From an uncultured Clostridia bacterium (GTDB taxonomy: Bacteria; Bacillota; Clostridia; Lachnospirales; Lachnospiraceae), in NCBI GenBank assembly GCA_946186175.1, contig CAMHMG010000078.1, positions 1-12,060 of the forward strand: a stretch of DNA of 12,060 nt, in the 5' to 3' direction. Each line of letters opens with the position of its first letter. The stretch's first letter is position 1. The notes under the pieces are model-generated. The model was not told the DNA's origin. It did not search any database and saw only the letters and a program-made list of their open reading frames with translations. A program made the translations under genes and the position numbers. Positions 1 through 7,165 of the stretch are shown here, one piece after another.

Positions 1-2
1 TA

Positions 3-50
3 TCGTAGAATATACATTTTTCTACGAATCTCGCAGTAAATGCGAGATTC
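3..50 (-). repeat. Two adjacent stem-loops after hisC
   Basis: Two perfect inverted repeats lie directly after the hisC stop codon. The first on the transcribed strand pairs 41–50 with 26–35 (10 bp stem, 5-base loop); the second pairs 20–27 with 3–10 (8 bp stem, 9-base loop). The stems share bases 26–27, so the two cannot both form completely. They probably mark the 3' end of the operon or protect the message. No T-run is visible before the window ends, so a rho-independent terminator cannot be confirmed; a dispersed palindromic repeat is the alternative. Confidence 0.55.
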
Positions 51-61
51 TACCTGAACAG

Positions 62-1108
62 TTAACAATATTTTTCTAGGAACTCAACAACTTTCTTCAT
101 CTCTTCATCAGTACCTATCGTGATTCTCAAATAATTATCAATACGAGGTTTGTCAAAATATCGAACATAAATATTCTCTTTCTTTGCTGCCTCAAACAAT
201 TCTTTTGCAGGAATAGACTTGTGCGTTGCAAAAACAAAGTTAGTAGAACTTTCAGGATAAGAGAATCCTAATCTTGTAAGCTCCTTGCAGAACCATTCTC
301 TTGTATTAACAACCTTTTTAATTGTCGAATTGAAGTACTCATCATCTTTGATACTTTCAACACCTAATACTATCTGAGCATAATTCATTGTATATGAATT
401 AAATGAAAACTTAACATTGTTAATAGCACTGATAAGCTCCGAATTTCCCATCGCATATCCGATACGAAGTCCCGCCATAGATCTTGACTTAGAAAATGTT
501 CTTACAACCAAAAGATTATCATACTCATCAATAAGTGATAACGCACTTTCTTTTGCAAAATCAACATAAGCTTCATCAACGATTACGACAACATCTCTGT
601 TATTATCAAGAATCTTTCTAACATTATCAAGTGGAAGATATACGCATGTCGGAGCATTCGGATTAGGGAAAATGATACCGCCGTTTTCACAGAAATAATC
701 CTCCGGAACAATCTCAAACTCATCATTTAGTGGCTTTGTCTCAAAAGGAATTTTAAAGAGATTAGCCCACACCTCATAGAAACTGTATGTTATATCCGGA
801 AAGATAATCGGCTTGTCAGAGTTAAAGAATGTCATAAACGACATAGCAATCACATCATCTGAGCCCACACCAACAAATACATTATCTTCTGAGATACCAT
901 GATATTCTGCAATAGCACTTACAAGTGGTTTAACTGAGGAATCAGGATAAACACGTAGTTTATTAAGATCCATATTAAGATTAACAACCTTCGGAGAAGG
1001 CGGGTAAGGGTTTTCATTAGTATTTAACTTAATCACCTTATCTATCTGAGGCTGTTCACCCGGAACATAAGGTTCTACCTGTCTGACATTTTTCATCCAC
1101 TCTGCCAT
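62..1108 (-). CDS. hisC: Histidinol-phosphate aminotransferase-like (HisC family)
   Basis: This 348-residue protein is a fold-type I PLP aminotransferase of the HisC group, which transfers an amino group from glutamate to imidazole-acetol phosphate in histidine synthesis in the cytoplasm. Seen in the sequence: the N-terminal TNENPYPPSP stretch (residues 30–39), the NPNAPT loop (149–154), the VDEAY motif with D178, the Schiff-base lysine K207 in TFSKSRSMAGLRIGY, and the substrate-carboxylate arginine R328. Length is normal for the family. The start ATG has AAAGGA about 10 bases upstream. It begins 33 bases after prfA, so it is probably cotranscribed with it; no other his gene is in the window. 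Position 155 is cysteine where relatives usually have glycine after NxPT. CobD-like or other HisC-related aminotransferase activity is possible; the family is sure, the exact substrate less so. Confidence 0.87.
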   Translation of the reverse strand: MAEWMKNVRQVEPYVPGEQPQIDKVIKLNTNENPYPPSPKVVNLNMDLNKLRVYPDSSVKPLVSAIAEYHGISEDNVFVGVGSDDVIAMSFMTFFNSDKPIIFPDITYSFYEVWANLFKIPFETKPLNDEFEIVPEDYFCENGGIIFPNPNAPTCVYLPLDNVRKILDNNRDVVVIVDEAYVDFAKESALSLIDEYDNLLVVRTFSKSRSMAGLRIGYAMGNSELISAINNVKFSFNSYTMNYAQIVLGVESIKDDEYFNSTIKKVVNTREWFCKELTRLGFSYPESSTNFVFATHKSIPAKELFEAAKKENIYVRYFDKPRIDNYLRITIGTDEEMKKVVEFLEKYC

Positions 1109-1141
1109 ATGATATCAGTCCTTTCTTGTATAAATGTCGTC

Positions 1142-2218
1142 TTACTGTGCTTCATTCATCTTAGCAAGCTTTGCGGCCTGATCGGCTGCTGTAAGACTAT
1201 CAATGATCTCATCAAGGTCTCCGTCTAACACCTGATCAAGACGATGTAGTGTAAGCTTTATTCTGTGATCAGTCACTCTTCCCTGTGGGAAGTTATAAGT
1301 TCTTATCTTCTCTGATCTGTCTCCTGTACCAACCTGACTCTTTCTAAGCTCGGCCTCTGCATCATGAGCCTTCTGAAGCTCCATGTCATACAATTTTGCA
1401 CGCAGAACCTTCAGCGCTTTATCTTTATTCTTAAGCTGACTCTTCTCATCCTGACAGGAAATAACAATACCTGTAGGTATATGAGTAAGTCTTACGGCAG
1501 AATCAGTAGTATTGACACACTGACCACCATTTCCTGACGCCCTGAAAACATCAAATTTACAATCATTGAGATCTAACTCAAAATCTACTTCCTCAGCCTC
1601 CGGCATGATCGCAACGGTCATAGTAGACGTATGGATTCTTCCGCCGGATTCAGTCTCCGGAACTCTTTGCACTCTGTGAACACCACTCTCATACTTAAGT
1701 CTTGAGAATGCACCCTTACCATTTATCATAAATGAGCACTCTTTAAATCCGCCAATACCGTTCTCATTAAGACTTATAAGTTCTGTTCTCCAATGCATCT
1801 TATCAGCATATTTCTGATACATACGAAATACTTCTGCTGCAAATAATGCGGATTCATCACCACCGGCACCTGCTCTAAGTTCTACGATAACATTCTTATC
1901 ATCATTAGGGTCTTTGGGGAGAAGCAATATCTTGAGCTCCTGCTCAATTGTAACGACTTTTTCCTTTGAATCGTTGAGTTCTTCCTTTGCAAGCTCCCTC
2001 AATTCTTCATCTTTCTCTTCTTCAAGCATTGCAAGGCTGTCCTCAATCGCCTGTTTAGCTGCAAGGTATTCTTTGTACTTATCTGCAATCGGTGCAAGCT
2101 CACTCTGTTCCTTCATAAGAGCTGTGTATCTTTCCTGATCATTTAATACATCCTGATCTGAAAGCTGCTCTAACACCGATTCATAACGTGCCAATATATC
2201 TTCTAATTTATCAAACAT
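1142..2218 (-). CDS. prfA: Peptide chain release factor 1
   Basis: Class I release factor that reads UAA and UAG stop codons on the ribosome and triggers hydrolysis of peptidyl-tRNA. The 358 residues are the usual RF1 length. The N-terminal part (about 1–100) is charged and helical. The stop-codon recognition motif is PET at 187–189 (the RF1 PxT type, not the RF2 SPF type), and the catalytic GGQ is at 231–233, followed by CVNTTDSAVRLTH. Q233 is the residue methylated by PrmC, whose gene lies just upstream. The C-terminal region keeps the RNYNFPQGRVTDHRI-like stretch typical of RF1 (here with RTYNF). The ATG start has AGGAGA at 2224–2229 with good spacing. It is part of the rpmE–yqhQ–prmC–prfA–hisC unit. 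Identification is secure. Confidence 0.97.
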   Translation of the reverse strand: MFDKLEDILARYESVLEQLSDQDVLNDQERYTALMKEQSELAPIADKYKEYLAAKQAIEDSLAMLEEEKDEELRELAKEELNDSKEKVVTIEQELKILLLPKDPNDDKNVIVELRAGAGGDESALFAAEVFRMYQKYADKMHWRTELISLNENGIGGFKECSFMINGKGAFSRLKYESGVHRVQRVPETESGGRIHTSTMTVAIMPEAEEVDFELDLNDCKFDVFRASGNGGQCVNTTDSAVRLTHIPTGIVISCQDEKSQLKNKDKALKVLRAKLYDMELQKAHDAEAELRKSQVGTGDRSEKIRTYNFPQGRVTDHRIKLTLHRLDQVLDGDLDEIIDSLTAADQAAKLAKMNEAQ

Positions 2219-2232
2219 AATTATCTCCTATC

Positions 2233-2247
2233 TGTTTGTCACAAACA
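2233..2247 (-). promoter_or_regulatory. Small hairpin just before the prfA ribosome binding site
   Basis: A perfect 7-base inverted repeat around a single central base (TGTTTGT / ACAAACA) ends three bases upstream of the prfA Shine-Dalgarno sequence in the 97-base prmC–prfA gap. It could form a six-pair stem with a three-base loop in the mRNA, or be a small protein-binding palindrome. I found no convincing -35/-10 pair in this gap, so prfA probably depends on read-through. Its function is not known. Confidence 0.3.
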
Positions 2248-2315
2248 ATCGTTACAATCAATCGTAATCTAGTTCTTTTTCAAACTTGCTCGTATCTTTT
2301 GTACCACTTCATACA

Positions 2316-3179
2316 CTACAAATGTCCATACACGACCCGATCTAACCCTGCATAATCCTTCACAATCTTCACCTCGTCAAGCCCTGCATTTTCCATAAGT
2401 TTCTTAACTGCAGCTCCTTGATTATAACCAATCTCGAAGAAGATGTACCCATCAGCTTCTAAATGTTCTCCAACCCCATTAATTATCCTCTTATAGTAAT
2501 TAAGCCCATCTTCTCCGCCATCAAGCGCGATATGCGGTTCATACTCCTTGACCTCAGGCATCAACGTATCAACCACCTCACTCTCAATATAAGGAGGATT
2601 ACACACTATGATATCATAACTTTCTGTATCATTTTCAAAGAGATCTCCACAATTGATCCTTACATCTTCTATGCCATATCTTTCAAGATTCATTGAAGCT
2701 ACAGATAAAGCCTCCTTAGAAATATCACTTAACGTAAGCGATATGTCTTTGTGATAAAGCTTAAGAGATATACCAATACAACCCGAACCACAACACAGAT
2801 CAAGAACCTTTGTATTGCCATTCTTACTCATTAATGTTGATTGCGAATCATCCAACAACTCATTAACGGTTTCTACCAATATTTCAGTGTCACTTCTTGG
2901 AATTAAAACATTCTCATCAACATAGAAGGTATAATCCATGAAATGAGCCTCTCCCAAAATATACTGCAATGGATAATGTTCACCTCTAAGATCTATCAAT
3001 CGCTTGTATTCCGATTCTTTATCCTGTGATACCTGTTCTTCCCCATTCATCAGCATATACATATAATTGACGTTGAGAATATGTTCTAATAACACCTTAC
3101 GCTCATACTTGGCATATTCATTGCCGCTTAGTTCTAATTGTTTTTTTCCATAATCAAGAAGATCATTTATAGTTGACAT
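2316..3179 (-). CDS. prmC: Release factor glutamine N5-methyltransferase PrmC
   Basis: SAM-dependent methyltransferase that methylates the glutamine of the GGQ motif in RF1 and RF2, raising termination efficiency. Its substrate RF1 is the next gene. The 287 residues are the family length. An N-terminal helical domain (about 1–75) that binds the release factor is followed by the class I Rossmann domain. Motif I is VLDLCCGSGCIG (125–136), the SAM-binding acidic residue is in LSDIS (around D152), and the NPPY motif that binds the target glutamine is at 194–197. The IPRSDTE stretch at 93–99 matches the family's IPRPETE position. Translation starts four bases after the yqhQ stop, with AAGGA about 10 bases before the ATG, so translational coupling is likely. 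Identification is secure. Confidence 0.95.
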   Translation of the reverse strand: MSTINDLLDYGKKQLELSGNEYAKYERKVLLEHILNVNYMYMLMNGEEQVSQDKESEYKRLIDLRGEHYPLQYILGEAHFMDYTFYVDENVLIPRSDTEILVETVNELLDDSQSTLMSKNGNTKVLDLCCGSGCIGISLKLYHKDISLTLSDISKEALSVASMNLERYGIEDVRINCGDLFENDTESYDIIVCNPPYIESEVVDTLMPEVKEYEPHIALDGGEDGLNYYKRIINGVGEHLEADGYIFFEIGYNQGAAVKKLMENAGLDEVKIVKDYAGLDRVVYGHL

Positions 3180-3183
3180 AATA

Positions 3184-4173
3184 TCAGAATCCTTCGAGAT
3201 CTTTGACCTCTAACTCCTCATCAGAAATCTTAATATTCTGAGCCTCATTAACCGCATCCGCATATGCTTTACCGTATATAACTGCTTCAACAGCTACTAT
3301 CGCGACCTGAATCATTTCCTCATCCGGTTCTCTCGTAGTAAGCTTCTGAATCCACATTCCGGGCTTACTGAGAACATTTAATACTACATTATCATTTCTT
3401 CCTGCTAATCTGATAAACTCATAAGAAATTCCTGCTATAACCGGAATAAGCAATAATCTAAGCAGAAATCTCAACCACATCTCTTCTGCAGTTATAAACA
3501 TAAATACTATTATACTTACAATCATTACAACGAAGATGAAACTCGTGCCGCAACGCTTGTGATATCTTGAATATTTCTTAACGTTATCGGGTTTCAAATC
3601 CTTTCCGTCTTCATAGCAGTTAATAGTCTTATGTTCTGCGCCATGATACATGAAAAGTCTGTTAATATCATCCATCTGTGCAATAAGCCACACATATAAA
3701 AGGAAAATGAAAAGTCTGATCAAGCCTTCTATAACCGATAACAGGTAACGATTGCTTATCCACTTACCAAGCAGCTCAGCAATAGTTGCCGGAAGGAACA
3801 TAAAAAGCGCAAGAGCTATCACTATTGAGAACAAAAATGTTATACCTAAAGCAACATCCTCTGCTTTGTCCTTAAATATATCCTTGAACAGTTTATCTGT
3901 TTTGGTTTCCTCTTCATCATCAAAAAAAGATGATGAGTAAGAAAGAGTCTTCATTCCAAGTGTTAATGCCTCAATGAAATTAGCAATACCTCTTATAAAT
4001 GGAATCTTAAATACTGGATGTTTCTCACCGTACGACTCATATCTGTGGAACTTAACGTATATTTTCTTATCAGGAAGTCTTACCGACGTAGAATATCCAC
4101 CGGGACCCTTCATCATAATACCCTCTAATATCGCCTGCCCACCAAGCGATCCTTTAGGAATATGTTTCTCCAT
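3184..4173 (-). CDS. yqhQ: YqhQ/DUF1385 family membrane protein
   Basis: Polytopic membrane protein of the DUF1385 (YqhQ) family; the molecular function is not established. The 329 residues open with the family signature GGQAILEGIMMKGP (11–24). Hydrophobic segments lie near 108–134, 143–166, 211–228 and 233–252, and a conserved MYHGAEHKTINCYEDG block sits at 175–190 between the second and third segments. HGAEHK and the later RYHKRCGTSF (203–212) supply His, Glu and Cys residues that could bind a metal; that is inference. The C-terminal part (about 260–329) is soluble. A strong GGAGG precedes the ATG by about 9 bases. It stands between rpmE and prmC, a conserved arrangement in Clostridia, which suggests a housekeeping role but does not prove one. 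A terminator-like hairpin stands directly upstream. Confidence 0.9.
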   Translation of the reverse strand: MEKHIPKGSLGGQAILEGIMMKGPGGYSTSVRLPDKKIYVKFHRYESYGEKHPVFKIPFIRGIANFIEALTLGMKTLSYSSSFFDDEEETKTDKLFKDIFKDKAEDVALGITFLFSIVIALALFMFLPATIAELLGKWISNRYLLSVIEGLIRLFIFLLYVWLIAQMDDINRLFMYHGAEHKTINCYEDGKDLKPDNVKKYSRYHKRCGTSFIFVVMIVSIIVFMFITAEEMWLRFLLRLLLIPVIAGISYEFIRLAGRNDNVVLNVLSKPGMWIQKLTTREPDEEMIQVAIVAVEAVIYGKAYADAVNEAQNIKISDEELEVKDLEGF

Positions 4174-4190
4174 ATATATTATTCCTCCAT

Positions 4191-4225
4191 AAGAAAAGGG
4201 TTGGAATTACGTTCAATCCCAACCC
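4191..4225 (-). terminator. Rho-independent terminator or attenuator between rpmE and yqhQ
   Basis: On the transcribed strand an 11-pair stem (4215–4225 with 4198–4208, one G·U pair, 6-base loop) is followed directly by TTTTCTT at 4191–4197. It starts about 10 bases after the rpmE stop codon. The stem is GC-rich at its base, as expected of an intrinsic terminator. The T-tract is short and interrupted, and the yqhQ Shine-Dalgarno sequence begins only a few bases further on. Partial termination that lowers expression of the downstream genes relative to rpmE is the likeliest reading. Confidence 0.75.
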
Positions 4226-4235
4226 CTGATCATAA

Positions 4236-4445
4236 TTATTTCGCCTCATTAACTCCATACTTACGATTGAACTTCTCAATACGTCCGCGTGCCTGAGCTG
4301 ACTTCTGCTGACCTGTGTAGAACGAATGACACTTTGAGCAAATCTCAACGTGAATCTCTTCCTTAGTAGATCCTGTCACAAACTCATTACCGCAGTTACA
4401 AACTACCTTTGCCTGATAATAATTAGGATGAATTCCTTCTTTCAT
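4236..4445 (-). CDS. rpmE: 50S ribosomal protein L31, zinc-binding type
   Basis: Small protein of the large ribosomal subunit that also contacts the 30S subunit across the intersubunit bridge. The 69 residues start MKEGIHPNY, the usual opening of bacterial L31. Four cysteines at 16, 18, 36 and 39 (CNC and CSKC) form the zinc site, so this is the C+ paralogue rather than the zinc-free type used in zinc starvation. The C-terminal end (GRIEKFNRKYGV) is also typical. AGAGGTG at 4453–4459 stands 7 bases before the ATG. It is the first gene after the promoter at 4539–4567 and is followed by a terminator-like hairpin, so it is likely expressed well above its downstream neighbours. Confidence 0.97.
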   Translation of the reverse strand: MKEGIHPNYYQAKVVCNCGNEFVTGSTKEEIHVEICSKCHSFYTGQQKSAQARGRIEKFNRKYGVNEAK

Positions 4446-4532
4446 GTTATTACACCTCTCTAAATATATTGGCAGATTCCAACCCGCCTGTTATTACTTG
4501 TTATACTGTAAGATCTGATTTGTCCAAACAGC
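4446..4532 (-). promoter_or_regulatory. rpmE 5' leader with hairpin, possible L31 autoregulatory element
   Basis: The leader from the predicted start of transcription to the rpmE ATG is about 86 bases. It contains a seven-pair stem with two G·U pairs and a 4-base loop (4482–4488 with 4471–4477), ending about a dozen bases before the Shine-Dalgarno sequence. Ribosomal protein leaders for L31 have been proposed in several bacterial groups, and L31 represses its own translation in E. coli. Whether this leader belongs to any such family is not shown by the sequence alone. Confidence 0.4.
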
Positions 4533-4538
4533 TTTCAT

Positions 4539-4567
4539 ATTCTATCATACAATTTTTATTAATGCAA
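4539..4567 (-). promoter_or_regulatory. Sigma-A-type promoter for rpmE and downstream genes
   Basis: On the minus strand a -35 element TTGCAT (4562–4567) is separated by exactly 17 bases from a -10 element TAGAAT (4539–4544). A TG one base before the -10 makes it an extended -10. Both hexamers are 5 of 6 or 4 of 6 matches to consensus, and the surrounding DNA is AT-rich. It lies in the 145-base gap between the pilin gene and rpmE. Transcription should start near 4532. Confidence 0.72.
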
Positions 4568-4590
4568 GTGTTTTTTCTTAACTACTATTA

Positions 4591-5265
4591 CTAATTGACT
4601 TCTTTGATCCAGTCCCAAAAAGCACCATTAGGAAATTTCTTAGCTGTATTTTTGTTAATTACCAAATAATATTGAATATTTTTGTCCTTATATGGACCTG
4701 TAACAAATTTATTATATTCATCTAATATATCGCTTGAGTTCTTTTTCCTGGGATTATCTTCAGTCCAATCTCCATTATAAAAATATATTTTGGGCGAATC
4801 TTCTTTTTCCATATATAAACCATAAAATACAGTAAATTTATCCTTATCTGTAACTGCAGGTTTCGTATTATAATTACTTCCTACCGCAAACATATAAAGA
4901 TATGGCTCATTTATACCTGTAAGGTCTGCTGTCTCTAATATCTTTTTGGCAAAATCAGTTTTGGATAAATCGCAGTCTCCATTTTTTTGTTGAACTGAAT
5001 TTACTCCCGGAACAATGCTCTTATTTTTTTCTACCTTACCTCCCGTCTGTGCATACAGCTCTACAAGCGCCGCCTGTGTCGCCATCATAAGACTCCTTGC
5101 ATTTTCAATATTTTGATGTTTCTTAGCTCTTTCAATATAGCCCAGCAACGCAGGTACTAATAAAGCCGCTAAAATTGCAAGTATAACCAAAACAACAATA
5201 AGCTCAACCAAAGTAAAACCTTTGTTATTTCTATTCATATTTGTTGAGTTTTTTTTATTATTCAT
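4591..5265 (-). CDS. Type IV prepilin (pilA-like)
   Basis: Probable pilin subunit of the type IV pilus encoded upstream. From the preferred ATG at 5263–5265 it has 224 residues. A 16-residue basic leader ends in glycine; the prepilin peptidase would cut before F17, giving a mature N-terminus FTLVELIVVLVILAIL with the conserved Glu at position 5. The hydrophobic helix runs to about residue 43 and continues as an amphipathic helix (ERAKKHQNIENARSLMM). The C-terminal globular part has only one cysteine, so no disulfide-bounded D-region. The start is chosen because AGGAAG at 5274–5279 is 8 bases from this ATG; an upstream GTG (5272–5274) overlaps it and an ATG at 5269–5271 is too close. It is last in the operon, 21 bases after pilB. 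The gene is clearly AT-richer than pilB (about 28% against 42% GC in 300-base samples). It could be the major or a minor pilin. Confidence 0.9.
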   Translation of the reverse strand: MNNKKNSTNMNRNNKGFTLVELIVVLVILAILAALLVPALLGYIERAKKHQNIENARSLMMATQAALVELYAQTGGKVEKNKSIVPGVNSVQQKNGDCDLSKTDFAKKILETADLTGINEPYLYMFAVGSNYNTKPAVTDKDKFTVFYGLYMEKEDSPKIYFYNGDWTEDNPRKKNSSDILDEYNKFVTGPYKDKNIQYYLVINKNTAKKFPNGAFWDWIKEVN

Positions 5266-5286
5266 TGTCATCACTTCCTAATACTT

Positions 5287-7134
5287 TTAATCAAACGAAG
5301 CTACTCTTCTGAACTCTTCTACCGTTGTAACGCCTTGTTCCATAAGGTCAATACAGCTCTCACGAAGGGTCTGCATACCCTGATTCTCAATAGCATAATC
5401 CTTAATCTCTTCGGTAGTTGCACCTGAGGATATCATCTTTCTTAGTGGCTTGTCTACGACTAATATCTCATGAATAGATATACGACCGCTGTATCCCGAA
5501 TTATTACAGTGATTGCAGCCATGTGCAACCTTGACAAGCGGAATATCCCTTCCGACAAACAGTCTGTCATCCTCAGACATAGGTGCCTCAGTACAGCAAT
5601 ATGTACATACTTTTCTTACAAGTCTCTGCGCTATAATACCATCTAATGCGGATGATACCATATAAGGTTCAATTCCCATATCAACCAGACGGATTACAGA
5701 AGAAGCAGCATCATTGGTATGTAGTGTTGACAGAACCAGATGTCCTGTAATAGCTGCACGAACTGATATGTTAGCAGTCTCAGCATCGCGAGTCTCACCT
5801 ACCATTATAATATCCGGATCCTGACGAAGTAATGCACGAAGTCCGACTTCAAAAGTAAGTCCGGCCACAGGATGAACCTGCATCTGGTTAAGCTTTGGAA
5901 GATTCTTCTCAACCGGATCTTCAATAGTTGATATATTAACAGGTCTTGACGATAATTCTGCAAGCATCATATACAGAGTAGTTGATTTACCGGAACCTGT
6001 AGGACCTGTAAGATATATAATACCATTAAGAGAGCCTAACATCTTCTGAACTTTCTTATAATTCTCCTCATTCATACCAAAGGTTCCCGGATGATCAATA
6101 GTTGAATTATTAGCAAGCATTCTAAGAACTGCTTTCTCTCCAAACGTTGTAGGTATAAGAGATACACGGACATTGACAATCTGGCTTCTTATACGAACTC
6201 TAAAATGCCCGTCCTGAGGAATACGGCGCTCTGCAATATCAAGCTCACCCATGATCTTAATACGTGCTATAAGCGGAGCATGAATGTTCTTCTGCAAAGT
6301 TACGTATTCTACCATTGCGCCATCTATACGCATTCTTACCATTGTATTCTTCTCAAACGGTTCAATATGAATATCTGATACATTATCAGCATATGCCTTA
6401 TCAAGCAAACTGTTAACAAGATTGATGATCGGTGTGTCATCTGTAGCATCAGATGTATCAATAAGCATCTCATCTACTCCACCGTCATCCATCTCTTTAT
6501 TCGCTGCAGTTACCGCTTGTTTTGCAGAAATCTCAGCATAGTAGTAATTAATGGCATTCATCAACGGTTCTTTTTCAGAGATCATGAGTTCAATCGCTTT
6601 ACCTGTGGTCTGCCTTATATCCTCAATTCCATACAGATCAAGCGGATCATTAACAACTAACTGTAATCTGTCATTTTCCATTCCAATTGGAAGCATAACA
6701 TAATTCGTTGCCAACTGCTCAGGAATAAGATCAACAGCTTCAATATCCACCTTAGTATTAGATATATCAATCATCTGAACATTAAGCTTCTCTGCAAGAG
6801 CGCCTAACATCTGCTTTTCTGTAACGAATCCAAGTGTAATGAGAATTGCACCGATACGTTCACCCTTATGCTCCTTCTGATAAGCAAGAGCCTCTCCAAG
6901 CTGTGCATCAGTAATATAACCCATCTCAATAAGGGTATCACCAAGACGAAGCTTACGAATAGCTGTATTATCAACTGTACCACCACCCTGTGTAGGTGCT
7001 GTCCCTGAGCCTTGCGTAAACTTCATAGCCGGAGGCGTTGGTGTTGATGCCTGAGCCGGTGCCGGCTGTGCAGGCGCCGATTCCGGTGCTTTATTATTAG
7101 ATTTATTGTCAAAATCTCCAATTCTTAATTTCAT
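5287..7134 (-). CDS. pilB: Type IV pilus assembly ATPase PilB with MshEN domain
   Basis: Hexameric cytoplasmic ATPase that powers pilus extension. Of 615 residues, the first 55 are disordered and rich in Pro, Ala and Gln. An MshEN (T2SSE N-terminal) module follows: RLGxxL motif 1 at 63–86 ending in Q86, and a second copy at 93–116 whose last position is Lys rather than Gln. Such motifs bind c-di-GMP in MshE and in some clostridial PilB proteins. The ATPase core has Walker A GPTGSGKST (377–385), the Asp box TIEDPVE (403–409), Walker B with DPDIIMVGE (439–447) and the His box STLHTND (469–475). Cysteines 510, 513, 540 and 543 form the usual tetracysteine zinc site. It is PilB rather than PilT because of the N-terminal domain and zinc site. 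The ATG has GAGGGTG upstream. It lies 31 bases after the pilO-like gene. Confidence 0.95.
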   Translation of the reverse strand: MKLRIGDFDNKSNNKAPESAPAQPAPAQASTPTPPAMKFTQGSGTAPTQGGGTVDNTAIRKLRLGDTLIEMGYITDAQLGEALAYQKEHKGERIGAILITLGFVTEKQMLGALAEKLNVQMIDISNTKVDIEAVDLIPEQLATNYVMLPIGMENDRLQLVVNDPLDLYGIEDIRQTTGKAIELMISEKEPLMNAINYYYAEISAKQAVTAANKEMDDGGVDEMLIDTSDATDDTPIINLVNSLLDKAYADNVSDIHIEPFEKNTMVRMRIDGAMVEYVTLQKNIHAPLIARIKIMGELDIAERRIPQDGHFRVRIRSQIVNVRVSLIPTTFGEKAVLRMLANNSTIDHPGTFGMNEENYKKVQKMLGSLNGIIYLTGPTGSGKSTTLYMMLAELSSRPVNISTIEDPVEKNLPKLNQMQVHPVAGLTFEVGLRALLRQDPDIIMVGETRDAETANISVRAAITGHLVLSTLHTNDAASSVIRLVDMGIEPYMVSSALDGIIAQRLVRKVCTYCCTEAPMSEDDRLFVGRDIPLVKVAHGCNHCNNSGYSGRISIHEILVVDKPLRKMISSGATTEEIKDYAIENQGMQTLRESCIDLMEQGVTTVEEFRRVASFD

Positions 7135-7165
7135 AGAATATAATCACCCTCTATACATTATACAA

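Noticed and set aside
4154..4348. Minus-strand frame of 64 codons overlapping rpmE and the terminator
   Set aside because: It overlaps rpmE in another frame and runs through the terminator hairpin; rpmE has all L31 signatures.
5266..5274. GTG start at 5272–5274 or ATG at 5269–5271 for the pilin
   Set aside because: Both overlap or crowd the Shine-Dalgarno sequence at 5274–5279; the ATG at 5263–5265 has correct spacing.
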